Part shown: in pieces, positions 52,039 to 62,110 of the stretch | How positions within the stretch are numbered: position 1 is the first letter of the stretch | How the letters are laid out: each line of letters starts with the position of its first letter | NCBI GenBank assembly: GCA_945882315.1 | Contig: CAMCWB010000008.1 | Span: forward strand, 1 to 64,000 | Length of the DNA: 64,000 nucleotides | DNA from: Bauldia litoralis | GTDB lineage: Bacteria > Pseudomonadota > Alphaproteobacteria > Rhizobiales > Kaistiaceae | Direction of reading: 5' to 3' | The notes under the pieces: generated by a model | What the model saw: the letters and a program-made list of their open reading frames with translations, nothing else | Database searches by the model: none | Told to the model about the DNA's origin: nothing | Translations under genes and position numbers: made by a program

Positions 52039-53172
52039 TTACTCGATCAGCCCGGCCATCAGTTCGTCGGGATCGATCGGCAGTTCGATTTCCTTCTTCC
52101 GCTTGGCGGAGAGATCCATCGCCATGGTCAGCATCAGGTTGCGATGGCCGTCTTCGGCGGTCGCATGCGGCGTCTTCTTGCCGAGATAGATGCGGCTGAA
52201 CCAGTTCATGGTCTCCTCGCGCATCGGGCCCCAGAGCTCGTCGCCATAGATGTCGCCCGGCGGGAAGCTCGTCAGGAAGTCGACATGGCGGTTGGATTCG
52301 GGATTGAAGCCGTCCGGCTTGTAGCCGGCGCCCTGGCCGAACTCGGAGGCCAGGATGACGTCGCGATGCGTGTCCTCGATGTCGATGGCGCCCTTGGTGC
52401 CGACGATGCCGATCTCGAGGCCGTAGACGGCGCCCGGCCAGACCTTCGGCAGCGCCCAGCAGATGTTCATGCTGTAGATGCCGCCATTGTCGAGCTGGAA
52501 GACGCCCATGGTGGCGTCCTTGGTGCCGTGCTCGCCCATGATCTTGTCCGACGAGCGGGCATAGACCGAGACCGGCTTGGCCTGCCCGGTCAGGAGCCAC
52601 ATCGACATGTCCATGCTGTGCGTGCCGGAGACCACCATCGGCGTCAGGAAGCGGCGGTCCTGGGTGAGGCGGACTTCGCCGAGCGGCGTCATCTGGTTAA
52701 GGAAGGCGCGCACGGTCGCGCAGGTGACCTCGCCGATCTGGCCGGATTCGATGCGCGCCTTGACCACCAGGAAGCGGCGGCGGAAGCGCTGCGTATAGCC
52801 GACCACGGCGTCGACCTTGGCCTTGCGGATGGCTTCCAGCACCTGGAAGGATTCGCGCGCGTCGGTGGCGAGCGGCTTCTCGATGAAGATCGGCACACCG
52901 CGCTCGACGGCGGCGAGCGTCGGCTCGACATGCGCCCAGGTCGAGGTCGCGACGATGACCGCATCGACCTCGGGACGGGCGATGAGCTCGCGGAAGTCGT
53001 TGGTGTAGAAATCGGCGCCGATGTCTTCCTTGAGCTGCTTGCCGAGACGCTCATTGACGTCGGACAGGCCGACCCAGCCGATGCCGGGATAATCCTTGGC
53101 AAGCTTCGCGCGAATCCGGCCCACGACGCCGCATCCGACGACGGCAAGTCCGAGTTGCTTTGGTGTGGTCAT
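52039..53172 (-). CDS. Gfo/Idh/MocA family oxidoreductase
   Basis: A 377-residue NAD(P)-dependent dehydrogenase from ATG 53172 (MTTPKQLGLAVVGCGVVGRI). The Rossmann motif VVGCGVVGR is at residues 11-19 and EKPLA, with the conserved Lys-Pro, at 98-102. VSGTHSMDMSMWLLTG contains the likely catalytic histidine. It would oxidise a sugar or inositol derivative; the substrate is unknown. It lies 132 bases downstream of the ribokinase gene on the same strand and is probably part of that catabolic operon. Confidence 0.92.
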   Translation of the reverse strand: MTTPKQLGLAVVGCGVVGRIRAKLAKDYPGIGWVGLSDVNERLGKQLKEDIGADFYTNDFRELIARPEVDAVIVATSTWAHVEPTLAAVERGVPIFIEKPLATDARESFQVLEAIRKAKVDAVVGYTQRFRRRFLVVKARIESGQIGEVTCATVRAFLNQMTPLGEVRLTQDRRFLTPMVVSGTHSMDMSMWLLTGQAKPVSVYARSSDKIMGEHGTKDATMGVFQLDNGGIYSMNICWALPKVWPGAVYGLEIGIVGTKGAIDIEDTHRDVILASEFGQGAGYKPDGFNPESNRHVDFLTSFPPGDIYGDELWGPMREETMNWFSRIYLGKKTPHATAEDGHRNLMLTMAMDLSAKRKKEIELPIDPDELMAGLIE

Positions 53173-53304
53173 ACTCTTTTCCAAACTTCCTCTGCTGTCT
53201 CTTGTCGAGATCGCCCAATGACCGCGGCCTTGCCGGCCGTCTTCGCCTATGGTTGCCCACTCCGATAGCAGTTCCCGCGTCGACGGCAATCGCCAAAATG
53301 CGTT

Positions 53305-54282
53305 TCAGGCCCGGCGCCCGCCTGTTGGGCGCCGGTCGCCGGCCGCGGCAAGCGCCGCGTCGATCTCCGCCCGCATCGGAAAGCTTGGCTGGGCCCCCTC
53401 CCTGGTCGTCGAAAGCGAGCCCGCCGCGGCGGCATAGGCCATCGCTTCGCCGAGGGTGACGCCCGCGTCGAGCCGCGCGGCAAGCACGCCGGCAAAGGTG
53501 TCGCCCGCCCCGGTGGTGTCGACCGGCGTCACCGCAAGCGCCGGCACGCGCCGGACCGCCCCCGCTTCGGCGGCGATGACGCCCTCGGTGCCGAGCGTCG
53601 CCCCGCCTTCCGCCGCGATGGCGCCCTCCGCGCCGAGCGTCACGATGACCGTGCTACCGAAGATTTTGGCCAGGCCGACGGCGTTTTCCGCGGCGCTGCC
53701 GGCCGTGAGCCCGACATGGCCGGCGAGCCCGGCGGCTTCATGCTCGTTCATGATGAGGATCGAAGCCGGCGCGGCGGCCTCCACCGACAGCGGCCGGAAG
53801 GGAGCCACCGACAGGATCACCCGGCTCCCCGCGGCCCGTGCCCGCAGCGCGAGCTTGCTTCCCTCGGCATAAGGGACTTCGAGCTGCAGGAGGAGCGTGT
53901 CGCCCTTGCCGAAGGTCACGGCACCCGCATCCGCAGCGACCACGCTGCGGTTCGCGCCGGCCGCGACGACGATCGTGTTCTCTCCCGTCGCGTCGACGAC
54001 GATCAGCGCGAGGCCGGTCGGAGTCTCTCGACGCGCCACGCCGGCAAGGTCGACGCCGCCCGGCCCGAGTTCGGAGAGCGCCACGGCGGCGAATGCGTCC
54101 GTTCCCACCGCGCCGATCAGCCGGACGCTGGCTCCCGCCCGGGCGGCGGCAAGCGCCTGGTTGGCCCCCTTGCCGCCCGGAATCAGTCGGTAGTCGGAGC
54201 CGGCGATCGTCTCGCCCGGACGCGGGTGGGCGTCCACCCGCGTCACGAGGTCGACATTGATCGAGCCGAAGACGGTGATCAT
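53305..54282 (-). CDS. rbsK: Ribokinase-family sugar kinase
   Basis: A 325-residue PfkB-family kinase. Signature 1 is IPGGKGANQALAAARAG (about residues 34-50), and signature 2 DTTGAGDTFAG (255-265) carries the catalytic Asp261. FGSINVDLVTRVDAHPRPGE is the usual ribokinase N-terminus. An unusual internal duplication, TLGAEGAIAAEGGA then TLGTEGVIAAEAGA, occupies residues 215-242, right before the catalytic domain motif; normally one such unit is present. Ribose specificity is inferred. It starts seven bases after the tautomerase gene. Confidence 0.92.
   Translation of the reverse strand: MITVFGSINVDLVTRVDAHPRPGETIAGSDYRLIPGGKGANQALAAARAGASVRLIGAVGTDAFAAVALSELGPGGVDLAGVARRETPTGLALIVVDATGENTIVVAAGANRSVVAADAGAVTFGKGDTLLLQLEVPYAEGSKLALRARAAGSRVILSVAPFRPLSVEAAAPASILIMNEHEAAGLAGHVGLTAGSAAENAVGLAKIFGSTVIVTLGAEGAIAAEGGATLGTEGVIAAEAGAVRRVPALAVTPVDTTGAGDTFAGVLAARLDAGVTLGEAMAYAAAAGSLSTTREGAQPSFPMRAEIDAALAAAGDRRPTGGRRA
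53557..53640 (-). repeat. Two 42-bp tandem units inside the ribokinase gene
   Basis: Units 53599-53640 and 53557-53598 encode TLGAEGAIAAEGGA and TLGTEGVIAAEAGA, ten of fourteen residues or more identical. The duplication keeps the frame. Confidence 0.8.
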
Positions 54283-54289
54283 GCCGGGA

Positions 54290-54475
54290 TCAGCGCTCGG
54301 AGAAGGGAACTCCCGCCTTGCTCTTGCTGTCCTTCGGCGCCTCGACGATCTGGACGACGACGGCGTCGGGCGCTGCCTCGAAATTCTTCACCACCGCGTC
54401 GGTGATGTCCTTCATCAGGGCTTTCTTCTGGGCCGCCGAGCGTCCGGCAATCGCATAGACATATACTTCAGGCAT
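54290..54475 (-). CDS. 4-oxalocrotonate tautomerase family protein
   Basis: A 61-residue protein, MPEVYVYAIAGRSAAQKKAL. Pro2 becomes the catalytic N-terminal proline after Met removal. GRSAAQKKALMKDITDAVVK and VVVQIVEAPKDS match the small tautomerase fold, which works as a hexamer. The substrate is unknown. It is the first gene of the predicted tautomerase-ribokinase-oxidoreductase operon. Two direct repeats of an operator-like sequence lie upstream. Confidence 0.88.
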   Translation of the reverse strand: MPEVYVYAIAGRSAAQKKALMKDITDAVVKNFEAAPDAVVVQIVEAPKDSKSKAGVPFSER

Positions 54476-54815
54476 GTTCCCTCCGATTTGGTCAGTTGGC
54501 GGCGCCGACTGTGCCCCAAGCTCCCCGTCGCGGCAATTCGTCGAAACGCTTTGACCGAAACGCTTTGGAAAGCTTGGTGCAAATGGCGCAACGCACCATT
54601 TATGCGGCGTTTAGGAGACTGGTGCCTAAATAGGGCCCGCTTTAATGCTCAAGGTAATGAACTACTTCGCGGCAGAGACGTTGTCGTTGTTCCGGTGTAA
54701 AAGCGATGCCGCGGTGCGATATGATTCTGGAATAACCGGTCGACTGGGGAAGCGCGCGGGAGGGACCATAAAAGGGACCCTCTATGTTCTGTAAACACTT
54801 GAAACAAAAGAAGAA
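54476..54815. other. 340-bp divergent control region between the sugar operon and opgG
   Basis: No gene is supported. Besides the operator-like repeats at 54542-54567 it contains TGGTGC...GCACCA (inverted, near 54574-54597) and an AGGGACC direct repeat near 54763-54778 before opgG. Parts are AT-richer than the surroundings, as expected of promoters. Confidence 0.5.
54542..54567 (-). promoter_or_regulatory. Tandem CGAAACGCTTTG sites (LacI-type operator candidates)
   Basis: CGAAACGCTTTG occurs at 54542-54553 and again at 54556-54567, 14 bases apart. The core AAACG-c-TTT is near-symmetrical with a central CG, as in operators of LacI-family repressors. They lie about 70 bases upstream of the tautomerase start. 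No LacI-family gene lies in the window, so the regulator would be encoded elsewhere. Confidence 0.5.
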
Positions 54816-56387
54816 ATGATTTCCGTTCCGTCTCGTCCGACACGGCGCGCAGTGCTTCGCAATGCCGGAGCCCTGCTGGCCACCACAGCGCTTCCCGTGG
54901 ATGTCTTCGCCGAAAAGGGCGTGATCCCGGTCGCGCAGGCGCAGGAAGCCCCCTTCGACGCGTCGACCGTCGTGTCGATAGCTCGGGAACTGGCGAAAAA
55001 GGAATTTGTTCCTCCGCCGACCGAGCTGCCGTCGGCTTTAGCCGAGCTCACTTACGACCAGTACCGCGATATCCGGTCGGATCGCGCCAAGGCGATCTGG
55101 GCCAGAGAGGGGCTGCCCTTTCAGCTCCAGCTCTTCCATCGCGGCTTCTATTACGAGAACAAGATCGACGTTGCGATCATCGAAAATGATGAGGCGCATC
55201 ATCTCGCTTATTCGCCGGACATGTTCGATTTCGGCAATCTCGTGCCGCGCCCTCTGCCGACCGGCGACATCGGCTTTGCCGGCATCCGGCTGCTCGGCCG
55301 CATCAACCAGCCGGACAAATTCGACGAGATCGTCGTTTTCCAGGGCGCCAGCTATTTCCGGTCGCTCGGCCGCAACCAGACCTATGGCCTGTCGGCGCGC
55401 GGCCTCGCGCTTAACACGGCCTCACCGGAAGGCGAGGAATTCCCGCTTTTCCGCAGCTTCTGGGTCGAGGCGCCGCTCGCCGACAGCCAGACCGTCGTGG
55501 TCCACGCGCTTCTCGACAGCCCGAGCGTCACCGGCGCCTATCGTTTTTCGATCCGGCCCGGCGCCTCGACGGTCATGGACGTCGAAGCGGTCATCTTCCC
55601 GCGCGTCGAGCTTGCCCGCGTCGGCCTCGCGCCGGGCACCAGCATGTTCTTCTTCGATGCGAACGGCCGCGACGGCGTCGACGACTACCGCCCCGAGGTT
55701 CATGATTCCGACGGGCTCCTGATGCTCAACGGCCGCGGCGAACGCCTCTGGCGGCCGCTCGCCAATCCCGCCGTGCTTCAGACCAGCGCCTTCGTCGATG
55801 CCGCCCCGCGCGGCTTCGGCCTCATCCAGCGCAACCGCGATTTCGCCGCCTATCAGGATGTCGAGGCGGCTTACGAGCGGCGCACCACCCTTTGGGTGGA
55901 GCCGGTCGGCGACTGGGGCCAGGGCAGCGTGACGCTGATCGAGATCCCGAGCGAATCGGAGATCCACGACAATGTCGTCGCCTATTGGGCGCCCCGCGAG
56001 CCGCTCCGGGCCGGTGCCGAATTCTCGCTGGCCTATCGGCTGTTCTGGGGCCAGGAGCCGCCGCTGCCGGCCGGCGGCGTCCATGTCTCCGCCACCCGCA
56101 GCGGCCGGGCCACCCTCGGCGGCCCGTCACCGGTTCGCCTTTTTGTCGTCGATTATCTCGCGACAGATGCGCAGTCGATGGCGGCCGCGGCGGATCCGAA
56201 GGCCCTGGTCACGGCCAGTGCCGGCAAGCTCGATCACGTCGTTATGCTCCGCAATCCGGCAACCGGTGGGTGGCGTTTGACGTTCCAGTTGGACCCTGAA
56301 GATGCCGAATTGATCGAGCTGCGCGCCGCTCTGGAATTTCCGGACCGCCGCGCCGCCGAAATTTGGATGTATCGATGGACAAGCTGA
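54816..56387 (+). CDS. opgG: Periplasmic glucan biosynthesis protein OpgG (MdoG)
   Basis: A 523-residue periplasmic protein with a twin-arginine signal (PTRRAVLRN at residues 8-16, then a hydrophobic stretch and AQAQE-type cleavage near residue 44). [18 protein letters not shown] opens the MdoG domain; [32 protein letters not shown] and the [20 protein letters not shown] strand are diagnostic, with the galactose-mutarotase-like fold filling the rest. It is needed for synthesis or branching of osmoregulated periplasmic glucans. opgH overlaps its end by 13 bases. Confidence 0.95.
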   Translation: MISVPSRPTRRAVLRNAGALLATTALPVDVFAEKGVIPVAQAQEAPFDASTVVSIARELAKKEFVPPPTELPSALAELTYDQYRDIRSDRAKAIWAREGLPFQLQLFHRGFYYENKIDVAIIENDEAHHLAYSPDMFDFGNLVPRPLPTGDIGFAGIRLLGRINQPDKFDEIVVFQGASYFRSLGRNQTYGLSARGLALNTASPEGEEFPLFRSFWVEAPLADSQTVVVHALLDSPSVTGAYRFSIRPGASTVMDVEAVIFPRVELARVGLAPGTSMFFFDANGRDGVDDYRPEVHDSDGLLMLNGRGERLWRPLANPAVLQTSAFVDAAPRGFGLIQRNRDFAAYQDVEAAYERRTTLWVEPVGDWGQGSVTLIEIPSESEIHDNVVAYWAPREPLRAGAEFSLAYRLFWGQEPPLPAGGVHVSATRSGRATLGGPSPVRLFVVDYLATDAQSMAAAADPKALVTASAGKLDHVVMLRNPATGGWRLTFQLDPEDAELIELRAALEFPDRRAAEIWMYRWTS

Positions 56388-58549
56388 CGGATCTGACACA
56401 GGAAGGTGGCGGCGCGCCCGTGCTCGACGAGCCGGCGCCGGGCATGCCGGCGGAATCGCCGGTGCCGATGCCCGAGCAGTCCGCCGATTCCTTCGATGTC
56501 GCGACCCGTCGCTCGTTTGTCGATCCCGTCCGCTCCACCTCGCGCCTCTGGCCGCGGCTTTTCGTTCTCGGCGGCGCTTTCCTTCTCCTCGCCGCAGCCG
56601 GCTACGAGATGTATGGCGTTCTCGAAGTCGGCGGTCTGACCATCGTCGAGATCGTCGTCCTCGTCTTCTTCTCGATCAACTTCGCCTGGATTGCCCTCGC
56701 CTTCCTCGGCGCCATCGGCGGCTTTGCCGTTCTTTTCCGGCGCCGTTCGCGCGGCGAGGCTTTCTCGACCGCGCCGATCCAGGGCCGGACGGCGATGCTG
56801 ATGCCGACCTACAACGAGAATCCCGAGCGCGTCTTCGCCGCCGTCGAGGCGATGGCGCGCGATACGGAGAAAGCCGTCCCGGAAGCGGCGATCGACTGGT
56901 TCATCCTCTCCGACACCACCGACCCGAAGATCGTTCTGGCCGAGGAAGCCGCGCTCGTCGCCATTCGGACCCGCCTCGGCAAGACGCCGCTCGTCTATTA
57001 CCGGCACCGCCGCCTGAACATAGCCCGCAAGGCCGGCAACATCGCCGATTTCTGCCGGCGCTGGGGCGGCGCCTATGACTACATGATCGTCCTCGACGCC
57101 GACTCCCTGATGGAGCCGCCGACGATCCTCGAGATGATCCGCCGCATGGAGGCCGATCCGGATGCCGGCCTCATCCAGACGGTGCCGATGCTCGTCAACG
57201 GCCGCACGCCGCTCGCCCGCCTCCAGCAATTCGCCGGCCGCGTCTATGGTCCGGTGATCGCCGCCGGCCTCGGCTGGCTCGCCGGCGCCGAGGGCAATTA
57301 CTGGGGCCACAACGCCGTCATCCGCCGCCGCGCCTTCGCCGAGGCCGCGGGCCTGCCCCATCTCGACGGCCCGCCGCCCTTCGGCGGTCATATCCTCAGC
57401 CATGATTTCGTCGAGGCGGCCCTCATCCGGCGCGCCGGCTGGACGGTGCGCATCGCCGACGATCTCCACGGCTCCTATGAAGAGGGCCCGCCCTCGCTGA
57501 TCGACCTCGCCGTCCGCGACCGCCGCTGGTGCCAGGGCAATCTCCAGCACAGCCGGCTGCTCGCGACGCCCGGCTTCCACTGGATGAGCCGGCTGCATCT
57601 CCTGAACGGCATCATGTCCTATCTCGCCTCGCCGCTCTGGCTGCTCCTGCTCCTTGCCGGCCTGGCGCTCTCACTCCAGGCGCAGTTCGTCCGGCCGGAA
57701 TATTTCGGCGACGGCTTCCAGCTCTTCCCGACCTGGCCGGCGATCGACCCGGAACGGTCGCTGCGCCTCCTCGGCGTGACGCTTCTCGTCCTTTTCGGAC
57801 CGAAGCTGATGGGCCTCATCCTTCTCCTCACCGACGCTAAAGCCCGCCGGGCGTCCGGCGGCGGCCTCGCCGTGCTCGGAAGCTTCGTCGTCGAGCTCTT
57901 AGTCACCGCCCTCGTCGCCCCGGTGATGATGCTGATCCAGACCGGCATGGTCATGTCCATCCTGCGCGGCAAGGATTCCGGCTGGTCGGCGCAGCGCCGC
58001 GACGTCGACCGCAACAGTTGGCTCGAGCTCTTCAACCGCCATCGCCTGCATGTCGCGGCGGGCCTTATCCTGGCGATCGCCGCCGAGGCGATCTCGCCGG
58101 TCATGCTCGCCTGGCTCATGCCCGCGATCGCCGGACTGGTGCTCGCCATTCCCGTCTCCGGCTTCACGGCTTCGGCGAAGATCGGCGAGCGCCTGCGCGC
58201 CGCCGGTATCCTCACCATTCCCGAGGAGACGACAACGCCGGCGATCGAGACCACCGCCGCCGCGCAGCGCCCCGCCTATCGCGAGATCGTCGCCGCCGGC
58301 ACCGACGTCATCCGGCTGCTCCGCGACGAACGCCGCCGCCGCACCCATCTTGCCCTGGTCGACCGCCATCACGAGCGCAAGCGCGGCCATATCGACCCGA
58401 TCATGGCAACCGCCGCCGCCAAGATCGCCGAGGCCCGCTCGGTCGAGGAAGCGCTCTCCTTCCTCGATCACCGCGAGCAGGTCACGGCGCTTGCAACGCC
58501 CGAACTCTGCGAGCGCCTCGCCGCGCTGCCCGCCGCCACCCCCGCCTGA
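56375..58549 (+). CDS. opgH: Periplasmic glucan glucosyltransferase OpgH (MdoH)
   Basis: A 724-residue inner-membrane GT2 enzyme from ATG 56375 ([20 protein letters not shown]); a TTG 12 bases upstream is possible. Two N-terminal membrane helices (about residues 65-125) precede the catalytic domain: [23 protein letters not shown] (DxD), and [16 protein letters not shown] (the Q/RxxRW motif, here with RRW). Several helices follow from about residue 420. It links UDP-glucose into beta-1,2 glucans and moves them across the membrane. It is shorter than the E. coli enzyme (847 residues), mainly at the N-terminus. Confidence 0.95.
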   Translation: MDKLTDLTQEGGGAPVLDEPAPGMPAESPVPMPEQSADSFDVATRRSFVDPVRSTSRLWPRLFVLGGAFLLLAAAGYEMYGVLEVGGLTIVEIVVLVFFSINFAWIALAFLGAIGGFAVLFRRRSRGEAFSTAPIQGRTAMLMPTYNENPERVFAAVEAMARDTEKAVPEAAIDWFILSDTTDPKIVLAEEAALVAIRTRLGKTPLVYYRHRRLNIARKAGNIADFCRRWGGAYDYMIVLDADSLMEPPTILEMIRRMEADPDAGLIQTVPMLVNGRTPLARLQQFAGRVYGPVIAAGLGWLAGAEGNYWGHNAVIRRRAFAEAAGLPHLDGPPPFGGHILSHDFVEAALIRRAGWTVRIADDLHGSYEEGPPSLIDLAVRDRRWCQGNLQHSRLLATPGFHWMSRLHLLNGIMSYLASPLWLLLLLAGLALSLQAQFVRPEYFGDGFQLFPTWPAIDPERSLRLLGVTLLVLFGPKLMGLILLLTDAKARRASGGGLAVLGSFVVELLVTALVAPVMMLIQTGMVMSILRGKDSGWSAQRRDVDRNSWLELFNRHRLHVAAGLILAIAAEAISPVMLAWLMPAIAGLVLAIPVSGFTASAKIGERLRAAGILTIPEETTTPAIETTAAAQRPAYREIVAAGTDVIRLLRDERRRRTHLALVDRHHERKRGHIDPIMATAAAKIAEARSVEEALSFLDHREQVTALATPELCERLAALPAATPA

Positions 58550-58567
58550 CCCAACGCTATTTCGCAG

Positions 58568-58596
58568 TTGCACAATGCCATTGTGCCTTGCACAAT
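58568..58596. promoter_or_regulatory. Operator-like palindrome with third half-site before pyc
   Basis: TTGCACAAT (58568-58576), then ATTGTGC (58580-58586) in inverse orientation, then TTGCACAAT again (58588-58596). The first pair forms the perfect palindrome GCACAAT-gcc-ATTGTGC. It lies 48 bases before the pyc start and 19 after the opgH stop. The arrangement suggests binding of a dimeric regulator with an extra site; the regulator is not known. Confidence 0.6.
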
Positions 58597-58643
58597 TAGG
58601 CGTGTAACCCGCTGCCTGCGTGGCGACGAGCCGAGGGGACGCC

Positions 58644-61600
58644 GTGCCGATCCGTAATATCCTTGTCGCCAACCGGTCTGAAATCGCCATCCGCGTCTTC
58701 CGCGCGGCCAATGAGCTGGGGCTGAAAACCGTCGCCGTCTTCGCCGAGGAAGACAAGCTCGCCCTCCACCGCTTCAAGGCCGACGAGGCCTACCAGATCG
58801 GCAAGGGCCTCGGGCCGCTCGCTGCCTATCTCTCCATCCCCGAAATCATCCGCGTCGCCCGCGAGGCCAAGGTCGACGCCATCCACCCGGGCTACGGCTT
58901 CCTCTCCGAGAGCCCCGAATTCGCCGCCGCCTGCGCCCAGAACGGCATCATCTTCATCGGCCCCTCGCCCGAGACCATGACGATGCTCGGCGACAAGGTC
59001 GCCGCCCGCAATCTCGCCACCTCGGTCAAGGTCCCGGTCATGCCGGCAACCGATCCGCTCCCCGACGACATGGCGCAAGTCAAGAAGCTCGCCGAGGGCG
59101 TCGGCTATCCGGTCATGCTCAAGGCCTCATGGGGCGGCGGCGGCCGCGGCATGCGCGTCATCCCCGATGCCGCGACGCTGGAGCGCGAACTGCCCCAGGC
59201 GAAGCGCGAGGCCAAGGCCGCCTTCGGCAAGGACGACGTCTATCTCGAGAAGCTCGTCCAGCGCGCCCGCCATGTCGAGGTCCAGATCCTCGCCGACCGC
59301 CACGGCTCGATCGTCCACCTCTTCGAGCGCGACTGCACCGTCCAGCGCCGCCACCAGAAGGTCGTCGAGCGCGCCCCGGCTCCCTATCTCGACGCCGGAC
59401 AGCGCCAGGAGCTTGCCTCCTACGCCATCGCCATTGCGCATGCCGCGCAATATTTCGGCGCCGGCACGGTCGAGTTCCTCCAGGACGCCGACACCGGCCA
59501 GTTCTATTTCATCGAGGTCAACCCGCGCATCCAGGTCGAGCACACCGTCACCGAGGTCGTCACCGGTATCGACATCGTCAAGGCGCAGATCCACATCGCC
59601 GAGGGCGCCGCGATCGGCGAACCGGAGTCCGGCGTGCCGCGCCAGGGCGACATCCGCCTCAACGGCCACGCCCTCCAGTGCCGCATCACCACGGAAGACC
59701 CCGAGCAGAATTTCATCCCCGACTACGGCCGCATCACCGCCTATCGCGGCGCCATGGGCTTCGGCATCCGTCTCGACGGCGGCACCGCCTATTCCGGCGC
59801 GATCATCACCCGCTTCTACGATCCGATGCTGGAGAAGGTCACCGCCTGGGCGCCGACGCCGCAGGAAGCGATCCGCCGCATGGACCGCGCCATCCGCGAA
59901 TTCCGCATCCGCGGCGTCGCCACCAACCTAACTTTCCTCGAAAACGTCATCGGCCATCCGAAATTCCAGGATGCCAGCTACACGACGCGCTTCATCGACG
60001 AGACCCCCGCCCTCTTCGCGTTTGTGAAGCGGCGCGACCGCGCCACCAAGCTCCTCACCTATGTCGCCGACGTCACGGTCAACGGCCATCCCGATGCGCG
60101 CGGCCGCACCAGGCCGCTGAAGGACGGCCTCACCATCCCCACCCCGGTCTTCGAGGCGGAGGCGGCGCCCGGCACCAAGCAGCGCCTCGACCGCGACGGC
60201 CCGGAAGCCTTCGCCCGCTGGATGCGCGGCGAGAAGCGCGTGCTCATCACCGACACCACCATGCGCGATGCGCATCAGTCGCTGCTTGCCACCCGCATGC
60301 GCAGCCACGACCTCGTCGCCGTCGCCGGCGCCTATTCGCGCGCTTTGCCCGGCCTCCTGTCGCTCGAATGCTGGGGCGGCGCCACCTTCGACGTCGCCAT
60401 GCGCTTTCTCTTCGAGGATCCGTGGGAACGCCTCGCCGATATCCGCGAGCGCGCCCCCAACATCCTCCTGCAGATGCTGCTGCGCGGTTCCAACGCGGTC
60501 GGCTACGCCAACTATCCCGACAATGTCGTCAAATATTTCGTCCGCCAGGCCGCCGACGCCGGCATGGACCTCTTCCGCGTCTTCGATTGCCTCAACTGGG
60601 TCGAGAACATGCGCGTCTCGATGGACGCGGTCGGCGAAGCCGGCAAGCTCTGCGAGGCGGCGATCTGCTACACCGGCGACATCCTCGATCCCGACCGCGC
60701 CAAATACAGCCTCAAATATTATGTCGACCTGGTCCGCGAGGTCGAGAAGGCCGGCGCCCATATCATCGGCATCAAGGACATGGCCGGCCTGATGAAGCCG
60801 GCCGCCGCGAAGAAGCTCTTCTCGACGCTCCGCAACGAGACCGTCCTGCCGATCCACTTCCACACGCATGACACGTCCGGCATCGCCGCCGCCTCGGTGC
60901 TGGCCGCCGTCGACGCCGGCTGCGACGCGGTCGACGCCGCGATGGACTCGCTCTCCGGCCTGACCTCGCAACCCAATCTCGGCTCGATCGTCGAAGCCTT
61001 GCGCGGCACCGACCGCGACACCGGCCTCGACCCGTCAGCGATCAGAAAAATCTCGTTCTATTTCGAAGCCGTGCGCGCCAAATATCTCGCCTTTGAATCC
61101 GATATCCGCGCGGGCGCATCCGAGGTCTATCTCCACGAGATGCCCGGCGGCCAGTTCACCAATCTCAAGGAGCAGGCCCGCTCGCTCGGCCTCGAAGCGC
61201 GCTGGCACGAGGTCGCGAAGACCTATGCCGACGTCAACATGATGTTCGGCGACATCGTCAAGGTGACGCCGTCGTCGAAGGTCGTCGGCGACCTGGCGCT
61301 GCTAATGGTCGCCTCCGGCCTGACGCCGGAAGATGTGATGAACCCGGCCAAGGAGATCGCCTTCCCCGAATCCGTCGTGCAGATGATGCATGGCGATCTC
61401 GGCCAGCCGCCCGGCGGCTGGCCGCCCGAGATCCAGAAGCAGATCCTGAAAGGCGCCGCCCCGATCACCGTCCGGCCCGGCTCGCTGCTGCCGCCGGCCG
61501 ATCTCGAGGCCGAACGGAAATCCGCCGCCGAGAAAGCCGAGACCGCGATCGACGACAAAGCGCTCGCCTCCTATCTGATGTATCCGAAGGTCTTCGTCGA

Positions 61601-62084
61601 TTTCGCCAAGGCGGCCGAACTCTACGGTCCTGTCGGCGTCCTGCCGACGCCGGTCTTCTTCTACGGCCTGCCGGTCGGCGAGGAGATTTCCGTCGAGATC
61701 GAGAAGGGCAAGACGCTGGTCGTCCGCACCCAGGCGATCGGCGACCCCGACGAGGACGGCCAGGTCCGCGTCTTCTTCGAGCTGAACGGCCAGCCGCGCA
61801 TGGTCAAGGTCCCGGACCGGACAGCCACCGGCTCGATCGTGGCGCGCCGCAAGGCCGAGGACGGCAACCCCGCCCATGTCGCCGCCCCGATGCCGGGCGT
61901 CGTCTCGACGCTCGCCGTCGTGGCCGGCAAGGCCGTCAAGGCCGGCGACATCCTCCTCTCGATCGAGGCGATGAAAATGGAAACCGCCATCCACGCCGAG
62001 CGCGACGGTACGATTGCCGAAGTCCTCATCCACGCCGGCAGCCAGATCGATGCGAAGGATCTGCTGATTGTCTACGGGAGCTGA
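58644..62084 (+). CDS. pyc: Pyruvate carboxylase
   Basis: A 1,146-residue biotin enzyme that converts pyruvate to oxaloacetate. The start is GTG 58644 (MPIRNILVANRSEIAIRVFR), with GAGGGGAC seven bases upstream; GTG 58620 would add eight residues. The biotin carboxylase domain (to about 460) has KASWGGGGRGMRV and FIEVNPRIQVEHTVTE. The carboxyltransferase domain begins near residue 535 with DTTMRDAHQSLLATRMRS. The biotinyl domain at the end has EAMKMET with biotin on Lys1111. It refills the TCA cycle and feeds gluconeogenesis. A symmetric operator-like site lies upstream. Confidence 0.98.
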   Translation: MPIRNILVANRSEIAIRVFRAANELGLKTVAVFAEEDKLALHRFKADEAYQIGKGLGPLAAYLSIPEIIRVAREAKVDAIHPGYGFLSESPEFAAACAQNGIIFIGPSPETMTMLGDKVAARNLATSVKVPVMPATDPLPDDMAQVKKLAEGVGYPVMLKASWGGGGRGMRVIPDAATLERELPQAKREAKAAFGKDDVYLEKLVQRARHVEVQILADRHGSIVHLFERDCTVQRRHQKVVERAPAPYLDAGQRQELASYAIAIAHAAQYFGAGTVEFLQDADTGQFYFIEVNPRIQVEHTVTEVVTGIDIVKAQIHIAEGAAIGEPESGVPRQGDIRLNGHALQCRITTEDPEQNFIPDYGRITAYRGAMGFGIRLDGGTAYSGAIITRFYDPMLEKVTAWAPTPQEAIRRMDRAIREFRIRGVATNLTFLENVIGHPKFQDASYTTRFIDETPALFAFVKRRDRATKLLTYVADVTVNGHPDARGRTRPLKDGLTIPTPVFEAEAAPGTKQRLDRDGPEAFARWMRGEKRVLITDTTMRDAHQSLLATRMRSHDLVAVAGAYSRALPGLLSLECWGGATFDVAMRFLFEDPWERLADIRERAPNILLQMLLRGSNAVGYANYPDNVVKYFVRQAADAGMDLFRVFDCLNWVENMRVSMDAVGEAGKLCEAAICYTGDILDPDRAKYSLKYYVDLVREVEKAGAHIIGIKDMAGLMKPAAAKKLFSTLRNETVLPIHFHTHDTSGIAAASVLAAVDAGCDAVDAAMDSLSGLTSQPNLGSIVEALRGTDRDTGLDPSAIRKISFYFEAVRAKYLAFESDIRAGASEVYLHEMPGGQFTNLKEQARSLGLEARWHEVAKTYADVNMMFGDIVKVTPSSKVVGDLALLMVASGLTPEDVMNPAKEIAFPESVVQMMHGDLGQPPGGWPPEIQKQILKGAAPITVRPGSLLPPADLEAERKSAAEKAETAIDDKALASYLMYPKVFVDFAKAAELYGPVGVLPTPVFFYGLPVGEEISVEIEKGKTLVVRTQAIGDPDEDGQVRVFFELNGQPRMVKVPDRTATGSIVARRKAEDGNPAHVAAPMPGVVSTLAVVAGKAVKAGDILLSIEAMKMETAIHAERDGTIAEVLIHAGSQIDAKDLLIVYGS

Positions 62085-62110
62085 CGGCCCAACCGCGGAC
62101 TCGGCTTGCT

